Under the pieces are notes generated by a model that ran no database searches, was not told where the DNA came from, and was given only the letters and a program-made list of their open reading frames with translations. A program made the translations under genes and the position numbers. Positions 42,701 to 52,100 of a stretch of DNA of 64,000 nt are shown here, piece by piece (the stretch's first letter is position 1; each line of letters opens with the position of its first letter). The stretch is from positions 1 through 64,000 of IMG/VR virus record IMGVR_UViG_3300008262_000105. One strand, 5' to 3'. The stretch comes from a virus.

Positions 42701-45127
42701 ATATGTAATTCCTCTTACTAAAGTTATTGTAGGATTTTGTCCATTTGCAGCACCTGTAAAAACATAAGCCGATGCTCCACTATTAGTTACATTAAATACA
42801 GTTTGAATTGATTCGCTAGGTAAATATGTAGCAGATGCTGATATTAACATGCTACCTGTAAATGTAGAGAATGTATTTACTCTAAATCCTTCGTTTGGTC
42901 TAATGGATGCTGTTACCGAACCACTACCAATTTTTGAAAGGTCTAAATCAGGAATTGCATCAATTGGAATTTCTCTTAATAATTTACCACTACCAGAAAA
43001 AGAACCAGTAAATATTTCTATGTTTCCACTTACAAATAATGAACCCGTAAATTGAGAACCACTATTCGGTGAAAATACAATAAACCCTTGCTCTAAACTA
43101 ACTGAAGCACTTACAGAAGCCGAATCACTTCCTGTTGCCATTAAAGTTACCTTTAATGCATCAGTAGCTAATGCTGATAGGGGAACATTTCTTAAATATG
43201 TACCATCTGCATATAGAAACGATGCTGAATCAATAAAAACGCTACCACTAAACTTAGAACCACTATTAACAGAAGTAACAACAAATCCTTCATCAGGAGA
43301 AACTGATGCCGTAACGCTACCACTTGCTATAAATGTTGATAATAACGCGTCCGGAGCTAGTGCTGAACGAGGTATATCAAATAATCCCCTACCACTACCA
43401 GAGAATAAACCAGATCCACTTGGAATAAAAATACTACCACTAACATCAACTGAACCTGTAAATTCAGAACCACTTGCTAATGCTTCTACTTTAAATCCAA
43501 ATACAGGTGAAACAGATGCTGTAACAGAACCACTAGCTATTCTAGGTGCAGCTTGTGCTTGTACGTTTGTAATTTGAGAACCATCACCTATAAAAGCAAA
43601 TGCCCTAACACTTCCACTAACATCAACACTTCCAGTAAACTGAGAACCAAATGCAGAACTTGTAAATGGAGTTTGTACTCTAAATCCAAAATCAGGAGAT
43701 ACAGACGCAGTTACACTACCACTTTTAATTTCAGCAGAAATAAGTGCATCTTCAGTAAGTGCTGAACGAGGTATATTTCTTAAATATTGTCCATCAGCGT
43801 ATAATACTGAAGATGATGCTATATATAATGCTCCACTATAAGAATTTACATAAACACTTTGGCTTGTTGATAAAGTGCCACTTACAAATAAACTACCACT
43901 TATATCAACACTACCAGTAAATTCAGAACCACTTTGAGCAGATGTTACAACAAATCCAAAATTAGGTGCTACAGATGCAGTTACACTACCACTAGCTATT
44001 AATGGAGAAAGTAAAGCATCAGGAGCAAGTGCAGAACGTGGAATATTAAATAATTTATCACCACTACCACTAAATGAACCACTATAAATTGCAATTACAG
44101 CTCCACTAACAAATAATGAACCTGTGAACTGAGAACCACTTGCTAAAGATTCTACTTTTAATCCAAAATTAGGAGATACCGATGCAGTTACACTACCACT
44201 AGCAATTTTACTTGCTATTAAAGAATCAATATTAAGAGCGGATAGTGGAATATTTCTTAGATATGTACCTTCACCATAATATGATGAACCAGAATCTAAT
44301 ACAATTGAACCACTATAAGGTGAAACAAATAAACTACCTGTAATTGATACACTCCCCGTAAATTGAGAACCACTATCTACAGACTCTACTTTGAATCCAA
44401 ATTCAGGAGTTACAGATGCAGTTATACTTCCACTTGAAATTCTAGTTGCTTCAGGTAAATTAAATATATTTCTACCATCACCAAAGAAAGAACCAGTAAA
44501 TGAACCACTAAATGAAGAACCAGTTACATTATTACCAATAAATTCAGATTGCACTCTTACTGAACCTGTAAATTGTTGTATATCAGAATCATCATTACCA
44601 AAAATGTTTGAACCAGATGAATAGATAATTGATGATGAAATTATATTAACAACTAATTGGTCAGCATATATTGATTTTGATACATATAAATTACCCCCAA
44701 CACTTACATTTGTATTAATATTAAGTGATGTTGGTGAAAATGAAGCTGTAAATGATGAAGATGCTAATCTTTCTGCTGTATTCGATAATGGTAAATTTGT
44801 CAATCCACTACCATCACCACTAAATGAACCAGAAAAAGAACCAGTAAATGAACCTGTAAAACTACCACTTAATGATGTGGCGCTACCAGTAAATGAACCT
44901 GTAAATTGTCCAGTTACTCTATCTAAATCTAAACTGCGAACAAATCCTCTATTACCTTGGTCATCGGAAACCACAATAGCGGGAGAACCAGAAAGTGAGG
45001 CTGAAAAGTTTGGAACACCCAAATTTGGTTCAACCTGAGACAAATCAATAAACTGATACCTGTCCGGTGTTACATTTTTTGGGGATACTACCCTTACCCT
45101 ACCTGTTAAAAGATTACTAATTGCCAT
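33755..45127 (-). CDS. Giant fibre/adhesin, 3790 residues: SGSVTAS beta repeats, two cupredoxin-like domains, GTSG array, fibre C-terminal domain
   Basis: An N-terminal domain is followed to residue ~2200 by about 22 copies of a ~70-120-residue beta repeat (SGSVTASVSP-x2-GF-x-V, then GSQFTGSVDISGSLFV, FSGSG-x-LFNIPRSAL). Two cupredoxin-like domains are inserted at ~770-875 and ~1400-1510, each with a complete His, Cys, His, Met ligand set: His818/Cys864/His867/Met870 and His1453/Cys1499/His1502/Met1505. A HNLGILYPMVQVYATG domain lies near 2230, then three copies of a YVRNDQTSSM repeat. Residues ~2490-3635 are a GTSG collagen-like array containing 11 copies of (L/F)DGT(Y/F)FGSS and 4 of TTPPGFTSGT. 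The C-terminal ~155 residues end in a phage fibre domain (TNVPPSNAFGFTLTLVNAG, then ITWPGNLDW and TYYGFVVGKNMS). Probably a long structural fibre. ATG 45127 has two late motifs 19 and 41 nt upstream. Confidence 0.85.
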   Translation of the reverse strand: MAISNLLTGRVRVVSPKNVTPDRYQFIDLSQVEPNLGVPNFSASLSGSPAIVVSDDQGNRGFVRSLDLDRVTGQFTGSFTGSATSLSGSFTGSFTGSFSGSFSGDGSGLTNLPLSNTAERLASSSFTASFSPTSLNINTNVSVGGNLYVSKSIYADQLVVNIISSSIIYSSGSNIFGNDDSDIQQFTGSVRVQSEFIGNNVTGSSFSGSFTGSFFGDGRNIFNLPEATRISSGSITASVTPEFGFKVESVDSGSQFTGSVSITGSLFVSPYSGSIVLDSGSSYYGEGTYLRNIPLSALNIDSLIASKIASGSVTASVSPNFGLKVESLASGSQFTGSLFVSGAVIAIYSGSFSGSGDKLFNIPRSALAPDALLSPLIASGSVTASVAPNFGFVVTSAQSGSEFTGSVDISGSLFVSGTLSTSQSVYVNSYSGALYIASSSVLYADGQYLRNIPRSALTEDALISAEIKSGSVTASVSPDFGFRVQTPFTSSAFGSQFTGSVDVSGSVRAFAFIGDGSQITNVQAQAAPRIASGSVTASVSPVFGFKVEALASGSEFTGSVDVSGSIFIPSGSGLFSGSGRGLFDIPRSALAPDALLSTFIASGSVTASVSPDEGFVVTSVNSGSKFSGSVFIDSASFLYADGTYLRNVPLSALATDALKVTLMATGSDSASVSASVSLEQGFIVFSPNSGSQFTGSLFVSGNIEIFTGSFSGSGKLLREIPIDAIPDLDLSKIGSGSVTASIRPNEGFRVNTFSTFTGSMLISASATYLPSESIQTVFNVTNSGASAYVFTGAANGQNPTITLVRGITYTFNVNASGHPFWIKTAQTSGTSNAYNTGVTNNGDDVGIITFTPDVSAPNTLYYICQFHGIMAGTINIVDAILQRGPDVTISGSLFVSDRIVAREVTASISASFIQGDGGGLFNIPRSAFTGDSFRISSGSVTASVSPVYGFRVESAEKGSEITGSVFVSGSVTAQSVTAVSMSAFDISGSFVGDGSRLTNIFIPPLETTQIASGSVTASARPDKGFIVESGQFGTQLTGSLFVSGARGIELTSGSSFSGSGERLFNIPRTALAPDALDTNRILSGSVTASVSPNFGFRVESTERGSQFTGSLFLSGSVFLRTGSFSGSGRQLFDIPVAAISDLDTSKIFSGSVTASVSPNFGFVVTSVASGSTFSGSLTVTGTSRFFGGVSASVFSGSGAGLSDIPFSALSQELFRIASGSVTASALPDRGFVVESAPSGSRITGSVYITGSMIITATSGALILGSSSAYFGEGTYLRNIPRNALSEDALISTEIKSGSVTASVAPNFGFRVQSLASGSEFTGSVDISGSLKIKDGGVELTTASAFFSGSGQGLFNIPRSAIVEDAVRLASGSVTASIAPNTGFVVNTFSTISGSFIVSSSNRIINSIDLNRTFDIINDGANGYWFSGAASGSNPTITLVRNTEYTFNVNATGHPFHIKDTPVTGITQQYNSWVTNNGEDNGTITFLVSGSAPNTLYYICQFHSSMQGIINVVDAVSASAQISFLGDVDMSGSLFVNAISGAVYIDSSSFIYAEGQYLRRIPRSALTEDALISTEIKSGSVTASVSPEYGFNVITPFTGSEIGSRFTGSLDITGSVYIDSGSFIFAEGQYLRRIPRSALTEDALISTEIKSGSVTASVAPDYGFKVITPFTSSIDTEYFSTQIGSQFTGSVDISGSLYLNDMSGGLFIGSSSFIYAEGQYLRRIPRSALTEDALISTEIKSGSVTASVNPDDGFKVITPFTASAFGSQFTGSVDISGSLRAFFLIGDGSQITNVQAAASPLIASGSATASVASGDRLVVTTAYTGSGIGSEFTGSISVSGSIFAQFFVGDGSQITNVQAAAAPFIASGSATASVASGRKFVVTTSETGSSFGSLFTGSVDVSGSVRAFSFIGDGSQLTNVQAAAAPLIASGSATASVQSGRYFEVVTSAPSGSVGSQFTGSVEISGSISSSKYIGDGGGLFNIPASALQDLQLDRIQSGSARTIQRPDTLDINTEITAALYRGDGGGLFNIPANALQDLKLDRIQSGSAQAVISPNLGLDINTSTRIHSGSLTVSGSVFVSGGNVILQSGSSYVGDGSGLYNINIANLSFETFILKSGSVTASISPDKGFVVNTSSFIWGDLYNTANTAYLNKVTASQYVFAPLFTGSFLGTYNFQGVGPTASAEYQILRFNETQGYFIPQPETSLTETVSFSNVSNLTIVHNLGILYPMVQVYATGSEDQIIPGTIKSIDEDTIQIIFAGLTSGHVVIGSGGSVISGTIQGDRVFGTVLSASHAIRADLADAVTGFDSASLVALSASLSNANAYVRNDQTSSMSVFGAVSSSYALTASYVENLSGLTLVDYVRNDRTSSMTVLSASFASTASYALFAQNASNVDTSNFVQNSQTASMLVGTASLAFTASYALYALNAEGVNTASFLQVNKDSSINANLTISGSLGVSGSLLLGNLASGSSEDVVVWNSLTKKLERRNIVAAVGSSGTAGSGGSSGTSGSSGSSGSSGSSGSSGSSGSSGSSGSAGTSGTDGSSGSSGSSGSSGSSGSSGSSGSSGSSGTSGSSGSSGTSGTSGTSGTSGSSGSSGSSGSSGTSGSGGTSGTSGTSGTSGSSGTSGTTGSSGTSGTSGTSGTSGSSGTSGTSGTAGSGGTSGTSGTSGTSGTSGTSGTSGTSGSSGTSGSSGSSGSGGTSGSGGTSGSSGSGGTSGTSGSGGSSGSSGSGGSSGSSGTSGSGGTSGTSGTSGSSGSGGTSGSAGSGGSAGSSGTGGTSGSSGSSGTSGTSGTSGSGGTSGTSGSDGLAGTSGSSGTSGTSGTSGTSGSSGTSGSSGTTGSSGTSGTSGTSGTSGSDGTSGSSGSSGSSGTTGSSGTSGTSGTSGSSGSSGTSGSSGSSGTSGTTGSSGTSGSSGSSGTSGTDGTSGSSGTSGSSGTSGSTGSSGTSGSSGTSGTSGSDGTSGSSGSSGTAGTTGSAGTTGSSGTTGSAGTSGIDGTSGTSGSDGTSGSSGTAGSSGTDGSAGTSGTTGSSGTSGIDGTSGTSGSDGTSGTAGSSGTSGTDGSAGTTGSSGTSGIDGTSGTSGSDGTSGSSGSSGTSGTQGTSGSDGTSGTSGTSGLDGTYFGSSGTAGTSGTTGTAGSSGSSGTSGTSGTSGLDGTYFGSSGTSGTSGSGGSSGTSGTSGTSGSTGSSGTTGTSGTSGLDGTYFGSSGTSGTSGTSGTSGTSGTSGSTGTSGTSGLDGTYFGSSGTSGTNGTSGTSGSNGTSGSSGSSGTSGTSGLDGTFFGSSGSSGSSGTSGAGSSGSSGSSGSSGTSGLDGTFFGSSGSSGSSGTSGAGTSGSSGTDGSAGSSGTSGLDGTFFGSNGTSGISGTSGTSGSSGTSGLAGSNGTSGTSGTSGFDGTFFGSSGTSGSSGTSGTSGSTGTAGSSGSSGVSGTSGFDGTFFGSSGTSGTSGTSGSSGSNGTSGTSGTSGISGTSGFDGTYFGSSGTSGTSGTSGSNGTSGSNGTSGSTGTNGTSGTSGFDGTFFGSSGTSGSSGAQGSTGAAGSSGTSGTTPPGFTSGTSGTGGTSGQTGSSGTSGTTPPGFTSGTAGTSGQTGSSGTSGTTPPGFTSGTAGTSGQTGTSGTSGTTPPNFTSGTSGTNGFSLNGTTDNGLLTYQAVPTAAIVESNLTFDGSSLSLTGDQTVSGFIASTTFRETFYDYGTGGSVSIDFTLGNNFRRQFNGAGTVSFTNVPPSNAFGFTLTLVNAGAFAITWPGNLDWAGGTAPILTSAGTDVLTIFTFNGGTTYYGFVVGKNMS
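34221..37652 (-). repeat. Collagen-like GTSG array with higher-order DGT(Y/F)FGSS units in the 3790-residue fibre
   Basis: About 1140 residues of GTSG/GSSG triplets. The C-terminal third has a second-order repeat of about 33-45 residues marked by (L/F)DGT(Y/F)FGS(S/N), 11 copies, then four TTPPGFTSGT units near the end. The DNA is GC-richer than its surroundings and forms long 9-nt near-repeats, the likeliest place for recombination or assembly error in the window. Confidence 0.88.
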
Positions 45128-45146
45128 TCCGTGTTTCCAGCTTTTT

Positions 45147-45155
45147 TATAAATAT
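45147..45155 (-). promoter_or_regulatory. Late-type motif ATATTTATA, proximal, before the 3790-residue fibre
   Basis: Exact ATATTTATA in the gene direction, 19 nt from the ATG at 45127. Confidence 0.55.
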
Positions 45156-45168
45156 CTAAAAAATCACC

Positions 45169-45177
45169 TATAAATAT
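45169..45177 (-). promoter_or_regulatory. Late-type motif ATATTTATA, distal, before the 3790-residue fibre
   Basis: A second exact ATATTTATA, 41 nt from the ATG at 45127 and 22 nt (two helical turns) from the proximal copy, giving a tandem arrangement seen nowhere else in the window. Confidence 0.5.
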
Positions 45178-45196
45178 TAATAGATGAAGTATATCG

Positions 45197-46129
45197 TTAT
45201 TCATTAGCAGATTCTAGTAATGAAAGAATTACTGATAAATCTGTTGAGCCGGAGACTATAAAACCATAACCTTCTTCCAATACCAATTTTCCAGAAACAA
45301 CAGGAGAAAGTGAATCTGCGGATGGTATTGTAACATTAGATACTAATTGAATTGGGTCTTGTGCAACTAAGTTAGGTTCTTCAATGGTATTAGTAATAAC
45401 TTTAATTAATTTATCTATTAAATAAGCGGAACTACTAAATTCTAAATTAGTTGGAATAAATGTTGTAAATGATTGAGTTACTGCTGATTGATATAATCTA
45501 CTTACAAATTGAGAACCAGTTACTGATTCATTTTTGATTATTTGTTGAGATAATGTATTTAAATAATCTATTGAATCTAAAGATGCTGAATATTCATCCG
45601 TAAATACTTCTTTTAAAGTATTAATACCATTTTTTGAAAAGAATGATTTTGCAACTTTATTTGTTCTTATTATTTTTTCGTTTTTAATATCATACGATAA
45701 TGCATCAGTTATATCTAAAGCGTAATTTTCAAATCTTGATGCTGTAAAAGAAAATGGTGTTTCTGATTGATTGTTTTGAAACGATGCATATGCTGAGACT
45801 TCTTTTCTAATAAAGTTTCTATTTAATGCAAATAATGCAGATGCTGAATCCAAACTTCCAGAAAAATTATCTAAAGTTACGTTTCCACCAACTGAAGCAC
45901 TTAAAAAACTACTACCGCTATACAAACCTTCAAATGAAGGAATTGGTAATTCTCTATTTGATGTTACTAAAATTGTTACCGGTTGTGTCTGAAGTCCATT
46001 ATTTGTGATTTGTGCAGAAAGTACAATAGATGATACACCATTTGGCGTAGCATAAATTTCATCTTGTTCACCAGTCAGATTTGTTACTACTGACTGAAAT
46101 CGGTTTAATGGTATAAATACTTGTCCCAT
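45197..46129 (-). CDS. Putative virion structural protein, 310 residues
   Basis: No firm family. The N-terminal ~70 residues are a beta domain (VFIPLNRFQSVVTNLTGEQD, then YATPNGVSSIVLSAQITNNG and QPVTILVTSN) of the kind seen in small virion proteins of marine T4-like phages. The middle is helical with Ser/Ala-rich segments (SALFALNRNFIRKEVSAYAS, then LNTLSQQIIKNESVTGSQF) that echo the FIRKEVxAYxS pattern of the repeats in the adjacent 4678-residue protein. The C-terminal ~50 residues are again beta (GKLVLEEGYGFIVSGSTDLS). It starts 18 nt after the giant gene and ends the neck-to-giant operon. It is a candidate partner or truncated relative of the 4678-residue protein. Confidence 0.65.
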   Translation of the reverse strand: MGQVFIPLNRFQSVVTNLTGEQDEIYATPNGVSSIVLSAQITNNGLQTQPVTILVTSNRELPIPSFEGLYSGSSFLSASVGGNVTLDNFSGSLDSASALFALNRNFIRKEVSAYASFQNNQSETPFSFTASRFENYALDITDALSYDIKNEKIIRTNKVAKSFFSKNGINTLKEVFTDEYSASLDSIDYLNTLSQQIIKNESVTGSQFVSRLYQSAVTQSFTTFIPTNLEFSSSAYLIDKLIKVITNTIEEPNLVAQDPIQLVSNVTIPSADSLSPVVSGKLVLEEGYGFIVSGSTDLSVILSLLESANE

Positions 46130-46147
46130 TTTCTTTTATTTTCTTTT

Positions 46148-49100
46148 TTATATTTGAAGTGCCAATGAGAACGGAGTTACTAATGAGAATAGAGATTTAC
46201 TAAATGTTCTACCCACAAGAGTACCAGTAGCTTGGTTAATACTCAATCCAGTACCAATTCTAAAGTCACCATCTTGGTTACCAGACGTAAAGAATATTCT
46301 ACCACCACCCAATTCCGTAATCTCATAAATTGGGTTTGCTACACCACTACCACCCTGATTTGGAGGAAGTGCTTTAAATGTCACACCTGCTCCATTATAA
46401 GAGTAGTCAATACCAGTTGCTACAATTAAAGAACCAAATTCTTCTAATGGTGCACCTGCTGTTATAAACTCTGCTCTAGTTCTCAAATATCTATTGGTTT
46501 CTAGAGTTTCTAGTCTTTGTTTAAATATTACTTCATCCGCATTTCCGAATTGACCGTTATAGTAAGATGATGCTGCTGCAATTGCTCTCTCATTACCACC
46601 ATATAGTAAATCGGTTGCACATGCATCAACAATCAATCCAGTATCACGAGAACAACTAGCCTCATTATAGACTAAATATGGGAATGCTCCATTTGTGTAT
46701 CCGATTGCTCTTTGTTTTAATTCTTCTTTTCCAGACAATAATCTAACTGCGGCTTGTCTTCTTTTTGTAGATGGTGCTAAGTATGTTAATTGAGTATTTG
46801 TTACTAATTTTTCAGATATTCCTCTAGCAAAATTAATACCATCAACAGTTTGTTTCTTTTGTCCAATTGTACCATTATCGGTATATGATTCGTAAATAGC
46901 AACTGAAGGTATTCTATAATAATAAGACCCAGCTTCAATACTTCTTTCGTTACCACCATAAACTAAGTCAGTTCTGATAGCATCTATAATAAATCCTAAA
47001 TCACGCGAACAACTTGTTTCGTTGTATTGAAGTGTACTCCAAGAAGAACTTAGGAATGTAATAGTTTCTTTTTGTATAAGCGTTTTATTAAATTTCAATA
47101 AATCAACTGTTGATACTAATGATGCCGATGGTTGTTCAAATTTAGGATTTAGAACAACTTTTGAAGATAATCTACCTGCCCATCTTACACCTGTAATAGT
47201 TGGGTCTAATTGATTTGCTTCAGATGGTACACCAGCTTTAGTTGCTTTAGATGGAAATGCAAAATAGTATGAACCAGCAGTTACACTTCTTTCAGTACCA
47301 CCATATAGTAAATCAGTTGCTGCTGCATCTATTAGATAACCAACATCACGAGAACAAGAAGCTTGATTGTAATAAACTCCACTCCAAGAAGAAGATACAT
47401 AAGCTATTGTTTCTGCTGCTATAAATGGTTTATTTTTTCTTAACAAATCAAACGATGCGGAAACTTGCTGAGATGCTGTTACAAATAATATGTTTTGTAT
47501 TACTTTTTGAGCTACTCTACTTGCGTAGTTGATACCTTCTACAGTTTGTTTTAATTGTCCATCACCATCACCATCTCCTAATAAAGTTGCCTTAGATGGA
47601 TATTTGTAATAAAACTCAGCACTCATATATGTTCTTTCAGTACCACCATATAGTAAATCAGTTACTACACCATCAATTATATATCCAACATCTCTACGAC
47701 ATTTTTCCTGATTATAATTAAATGTACTCCAACTAGCAGTTAAGTACTGAAGTGTTTCTTCTTGTATAAATTGTCTATTATTTCTTAACAATTCTACCGA
47801 AGCCGATACCGATTGAGATGCCGTTGTAAATGTTGTATTTTTAATAATATTAACAGCTACATCTTTTGCAAAATTAATTGCGTTTACAGTTTGTTCTTTT
47901 TGAGAACCTGTTGCTAAAGAAGAATAAATATAATAATATGTTCCAGCTTTTGCACTTCTTTCGTTACCACCATAAAGAATATCAGTTGCTACCGCATCTA
48001 TAATATATCCAACATCACGTTTACATCTATCTAAACTATATGTAAATTCATTCCAAGAAGAAGTAATATAAGAAAGAACTTCAGCTTGTATAAATGGTTT
48101 GTTTTGCTTCATTAATGCATGTGATGCTGAAGCGTGTGCTGAGGCTGTAACAAATAGTGTATTAACAATTACTTTTTGTGCTAATTGCCCAGCATAACGG
48201 ATACCATCTAATGTTTCATCTAATTGTGAACCAGTTGCCGATGATGGATATAAGAAATAGTATTTACCTGCTGTAATTGTTCTTTCGTTACCACCATAAT
48301 ATATATCCGTTGCTACCGCATCTAAGATATATCCAACATCTCTCTTACACTTAGATTCATCATAAACAAATGAAGAAGTTGTATTTGAACCAGTTACCCA
48401 AGAAGAACTAATATATGCAATAGTTTCGTTTTGTATAAATGGTTTGTTTTGATTTAATAATGTCCAAGCATTTGTTCTCTCCAATGATGCAGTTTGATAC
48501 TGAACATTTTGTAGAACTTTTTGCGCCATTTTACTTGCGAAGAATATTCCATCTAAAGTAAAGTTCAATTGAGATGTTGTGGCTTGTGATGCTGATTCAA
48601 AGTAGAACTTACCATTTACAATAGATGCAGAATCCACACCAAATAACATATCTTCGGCTGCTCCACTAATAATTAAACCAACATCTCTCTTACACTTAGA
48701 TTCATCATAAGAAGCTGTACTCCAAGAAGAACTAATGTATGCAATAGTTTCATTTTGAATAAATCCTATGTTTTCTTTTAACAAATTGTAAGCGTACCAT
48801 ACATTTGATGCAGTTGATGGTGATGAATAATTTACAGGAGAACCTGCTACACCAATACCATTTGCAATTATATTTGTTACAATTGAAATAGATGATGAAA
48901 TTAATGATGCTTCATAATCAGTACCAAATGATGAACTTAAATATTGAGATGTATTAGTAAATTTAATACTTTCTGATGTATTTGCTACTAATGTAGGTAT
49001 TACTCCCAATCCATTTTCAACAATATTTGTTACAACCGCAAATGAAGAACTTACTCTATTAACTTCATAAGCAGATGAAGCATTTGATGAAGTATATTGA

Positions 49101-52100
49101 GTTGTTGCTGTTACTTTAATGTTATTTGATGTGTTTAATATTGGTTGTGGTTCTGCAATAGAAATACTATTAACAACCGATTGTGCAAATCTTCTAGCAT
49201 AATCAACCGCTTGTACAGTTTCAGATTTTTGAGCTGATGTTATTGCTAAAGAAGGATATAAGTAATAAAACTCTCCAGCTTTTGCACTTTTTTCGTTTCC
49301 ACCATATAATAAATCGGTTGCTACTGCATCTATAATATACCCAGTATCACGTCTACACTTACTTTCAATGTAATCTAAATCTTGCCACTTAGCGTTTACA
49401 AAACCAATAGTTTCTTCTTGTAGGAATACTTTATTTGATTTTAATAAATTGTAAGCGTATTGAGTTGCTGCATCAGGTGCTGTTAATAAAGAACCCGATA
49501 TAACTCTCATTGCCAATCCTTTTGCGTATCTTACACCAGTCAATGTTGGTTCTAATTGAGAATCTGTAGCTTGTGATGGATAATCATAATAATATCTACC
49601 AGCTACAATACTTCTCTCATTTCCACCATATAAAAGGTCAGTTGCTACTGCATCTATAATATAACCAATATCACGAGAACAACTTGCTTCATTGTATAAG
49701 AAATCTTGCCAAGAAGAACTTACATATGCAATTGATTCCGATTGTATAAATCCTTTATTTGCTAATAATGAAGTATAAGATGCCGAAGTAGCTTGTGAAT
49801 ACCAAGCAGATTCGGATATGTGGTACATTAATGTACTCTTAATTGCTTTCTGAGCCACACCACTAGCAAATTTCAACGCAGTTATTGTTTGGTCTAATTG
49901 AGTTGTTGTTGCTTGTGATGGATAATCATAGTAGAACTTACCATTTGTTAATGATGCGGAATTTCCACCATACAATAAATCAAATGCAGCTCCACTAACA
50001 ATTAAACCAACATCACGTCTACACTTAGCTTCATCATAATAGAATGAAGACCAAGAAGAACTCATATATGCTATTGTTTCATTAACTATTAAATCAGTAT
50101 TGTTAATTAACAAGTTATACGATGATGTTATTTTTGTATTTGTATTTGAAGTAGCTTGAGGTCCTACATATGATATAGAACTTGTACCACTATTCAATAA
50201 TACATCTATTACAACACCAAATGATGATGAAACTAATTTTGATTGTAAATCTCTATTAACACCATCAACTAATCTTATTTGATTTGTATTTGTTACTTTA
50301 AAACTTGCTGATGTATTTAATATTGGCGTTGGTATTACACTTACACCATTTTCAACAATGTTTAATACGTTTCCAAACAAATTAGAAATTCTACCCTTTT
50401 GATATTCAGAACCACTTACCAATGGTAGTATTTGTGTAACCGAAGTTGTTTTAATAGATGCCGATGTATTTGTTACAATTGCAGGTATTGAACCCGTTCC
50501 ACCATTTATTATGTTGATAACAGTTGCAAATGATGAACTTAAAGAACTTGTTTGAGAATTATAACTACCACTTCCTAATATTTGATTGTAAGATGATATA
50601 TGAAGAAGTGTTGGAGTTGATAATTCAAACCCATAGTTAAAGTTATTAGCCAATGCATCAGGTAAAGAAGCACTTCCATTGTATATAATATCTTTTATTA
50701 ATTCAAATGAAGCAGTTGTTATACCAACCTCAACTGAACTAGCTGATACTGATGATGATACAATTGGTTCGTGTGTTACTTTTATTGCATTTACACCATT
50801 TCCAACAAATGTAGGTAATGTGGCTAAACCATTTTCAATTACTTTGGTAACAATTGATACCGATGAACTAACAAAATTAATTTCAGAAATTCCAGCATTT
50901 ATTGAAGAAGTATATTGATTAATAGTACCAATTTTAATATTACCATCAATATTACTTTTTACAGTAGGTGCAGATAATTTAATATTTTGAACTATCTTTT
51001 TAGATAATGCTTTTGCATAATCAACACCAGCTACAGTTTCTTTAACTTGTTCTGTTTTTGTTGCTTTTGAAGGATAACGATAATAGTAATCGCCAGCAAT
51101 AATACTTCTTTGATTACCACCATACCATAAATCAGTTGCTACATTATTAACAATATATCCAACATCCCTTCTACATTTTTCTCTATTATAAACTAAGTAT
51201 GGATAGAATGCATCTATAAATTGAATAGTTTCATTTTGTATAAATTCTCTATTATATACCATCAATGAATACGCAGATTGTACATACTCCGTTGGTTTAA
51301 TTAATATTTGATTAGAAATTACTTTTTGAGAAATACCTGCCGCAAAACCAACACCATCTAAAGTAGGTCCTTTTTGTTCTGTAGATGTTGGTGAAACTGA
51401 ACCTGTATATACTGCTGCTGATGGGTATAAGTAATAGTATTGTCCTGCTTTAGAACTTCTCTCATTTCCGCCATATACTAAATCTGTTGCTACATTATCA
51501 ATTATGTATGCAACATCTCTACTACAACTAGCTTCATTAAATTGGAAATTATTTATTCCAACCCAAGAAGAACTAAGGAATGCAATAGTTTCTTTTTGTA
51601 TGAATTTTTTATTTTTATTTAATAATTCATGTGTAGCAATTTCACTAATTGTTGGTTTTTGAAGTAATTCGTTATTTGCTATTTTTACAGAAATACCTTT
51701 AGCAAATTTAATACCATCTAATGTTTGGTCTTTTTGACCTGATTCATTACCATCACCCTCAACAGTTGCTAAAGATGGATATAAATAATAATACTCGCCA
51801 GCTCTTGCAGATGCTTCATTTCCGCCATAAAGTATATCAGTTGCTACTGCATCTAAAATATATCCAATATCACGTCTACATTTAGATTCTGAATATTCAA
51901 AGAAACTCCATGCTGAATTTAAGAATCCAATAGTTTCGGTTTGAATTAATTCTTTGTTATTTCTTAATAATTCAAATGCAGTTTGCTTAGACAATGAACT
52001 TGATGCAAATACTTTATTATTTAAAACTTCTTGTACAATATTTTTTGCATACGTTATACCACTAAGTGTAGGACCCAATTGAGTAGATGTTGCTGTTGAT

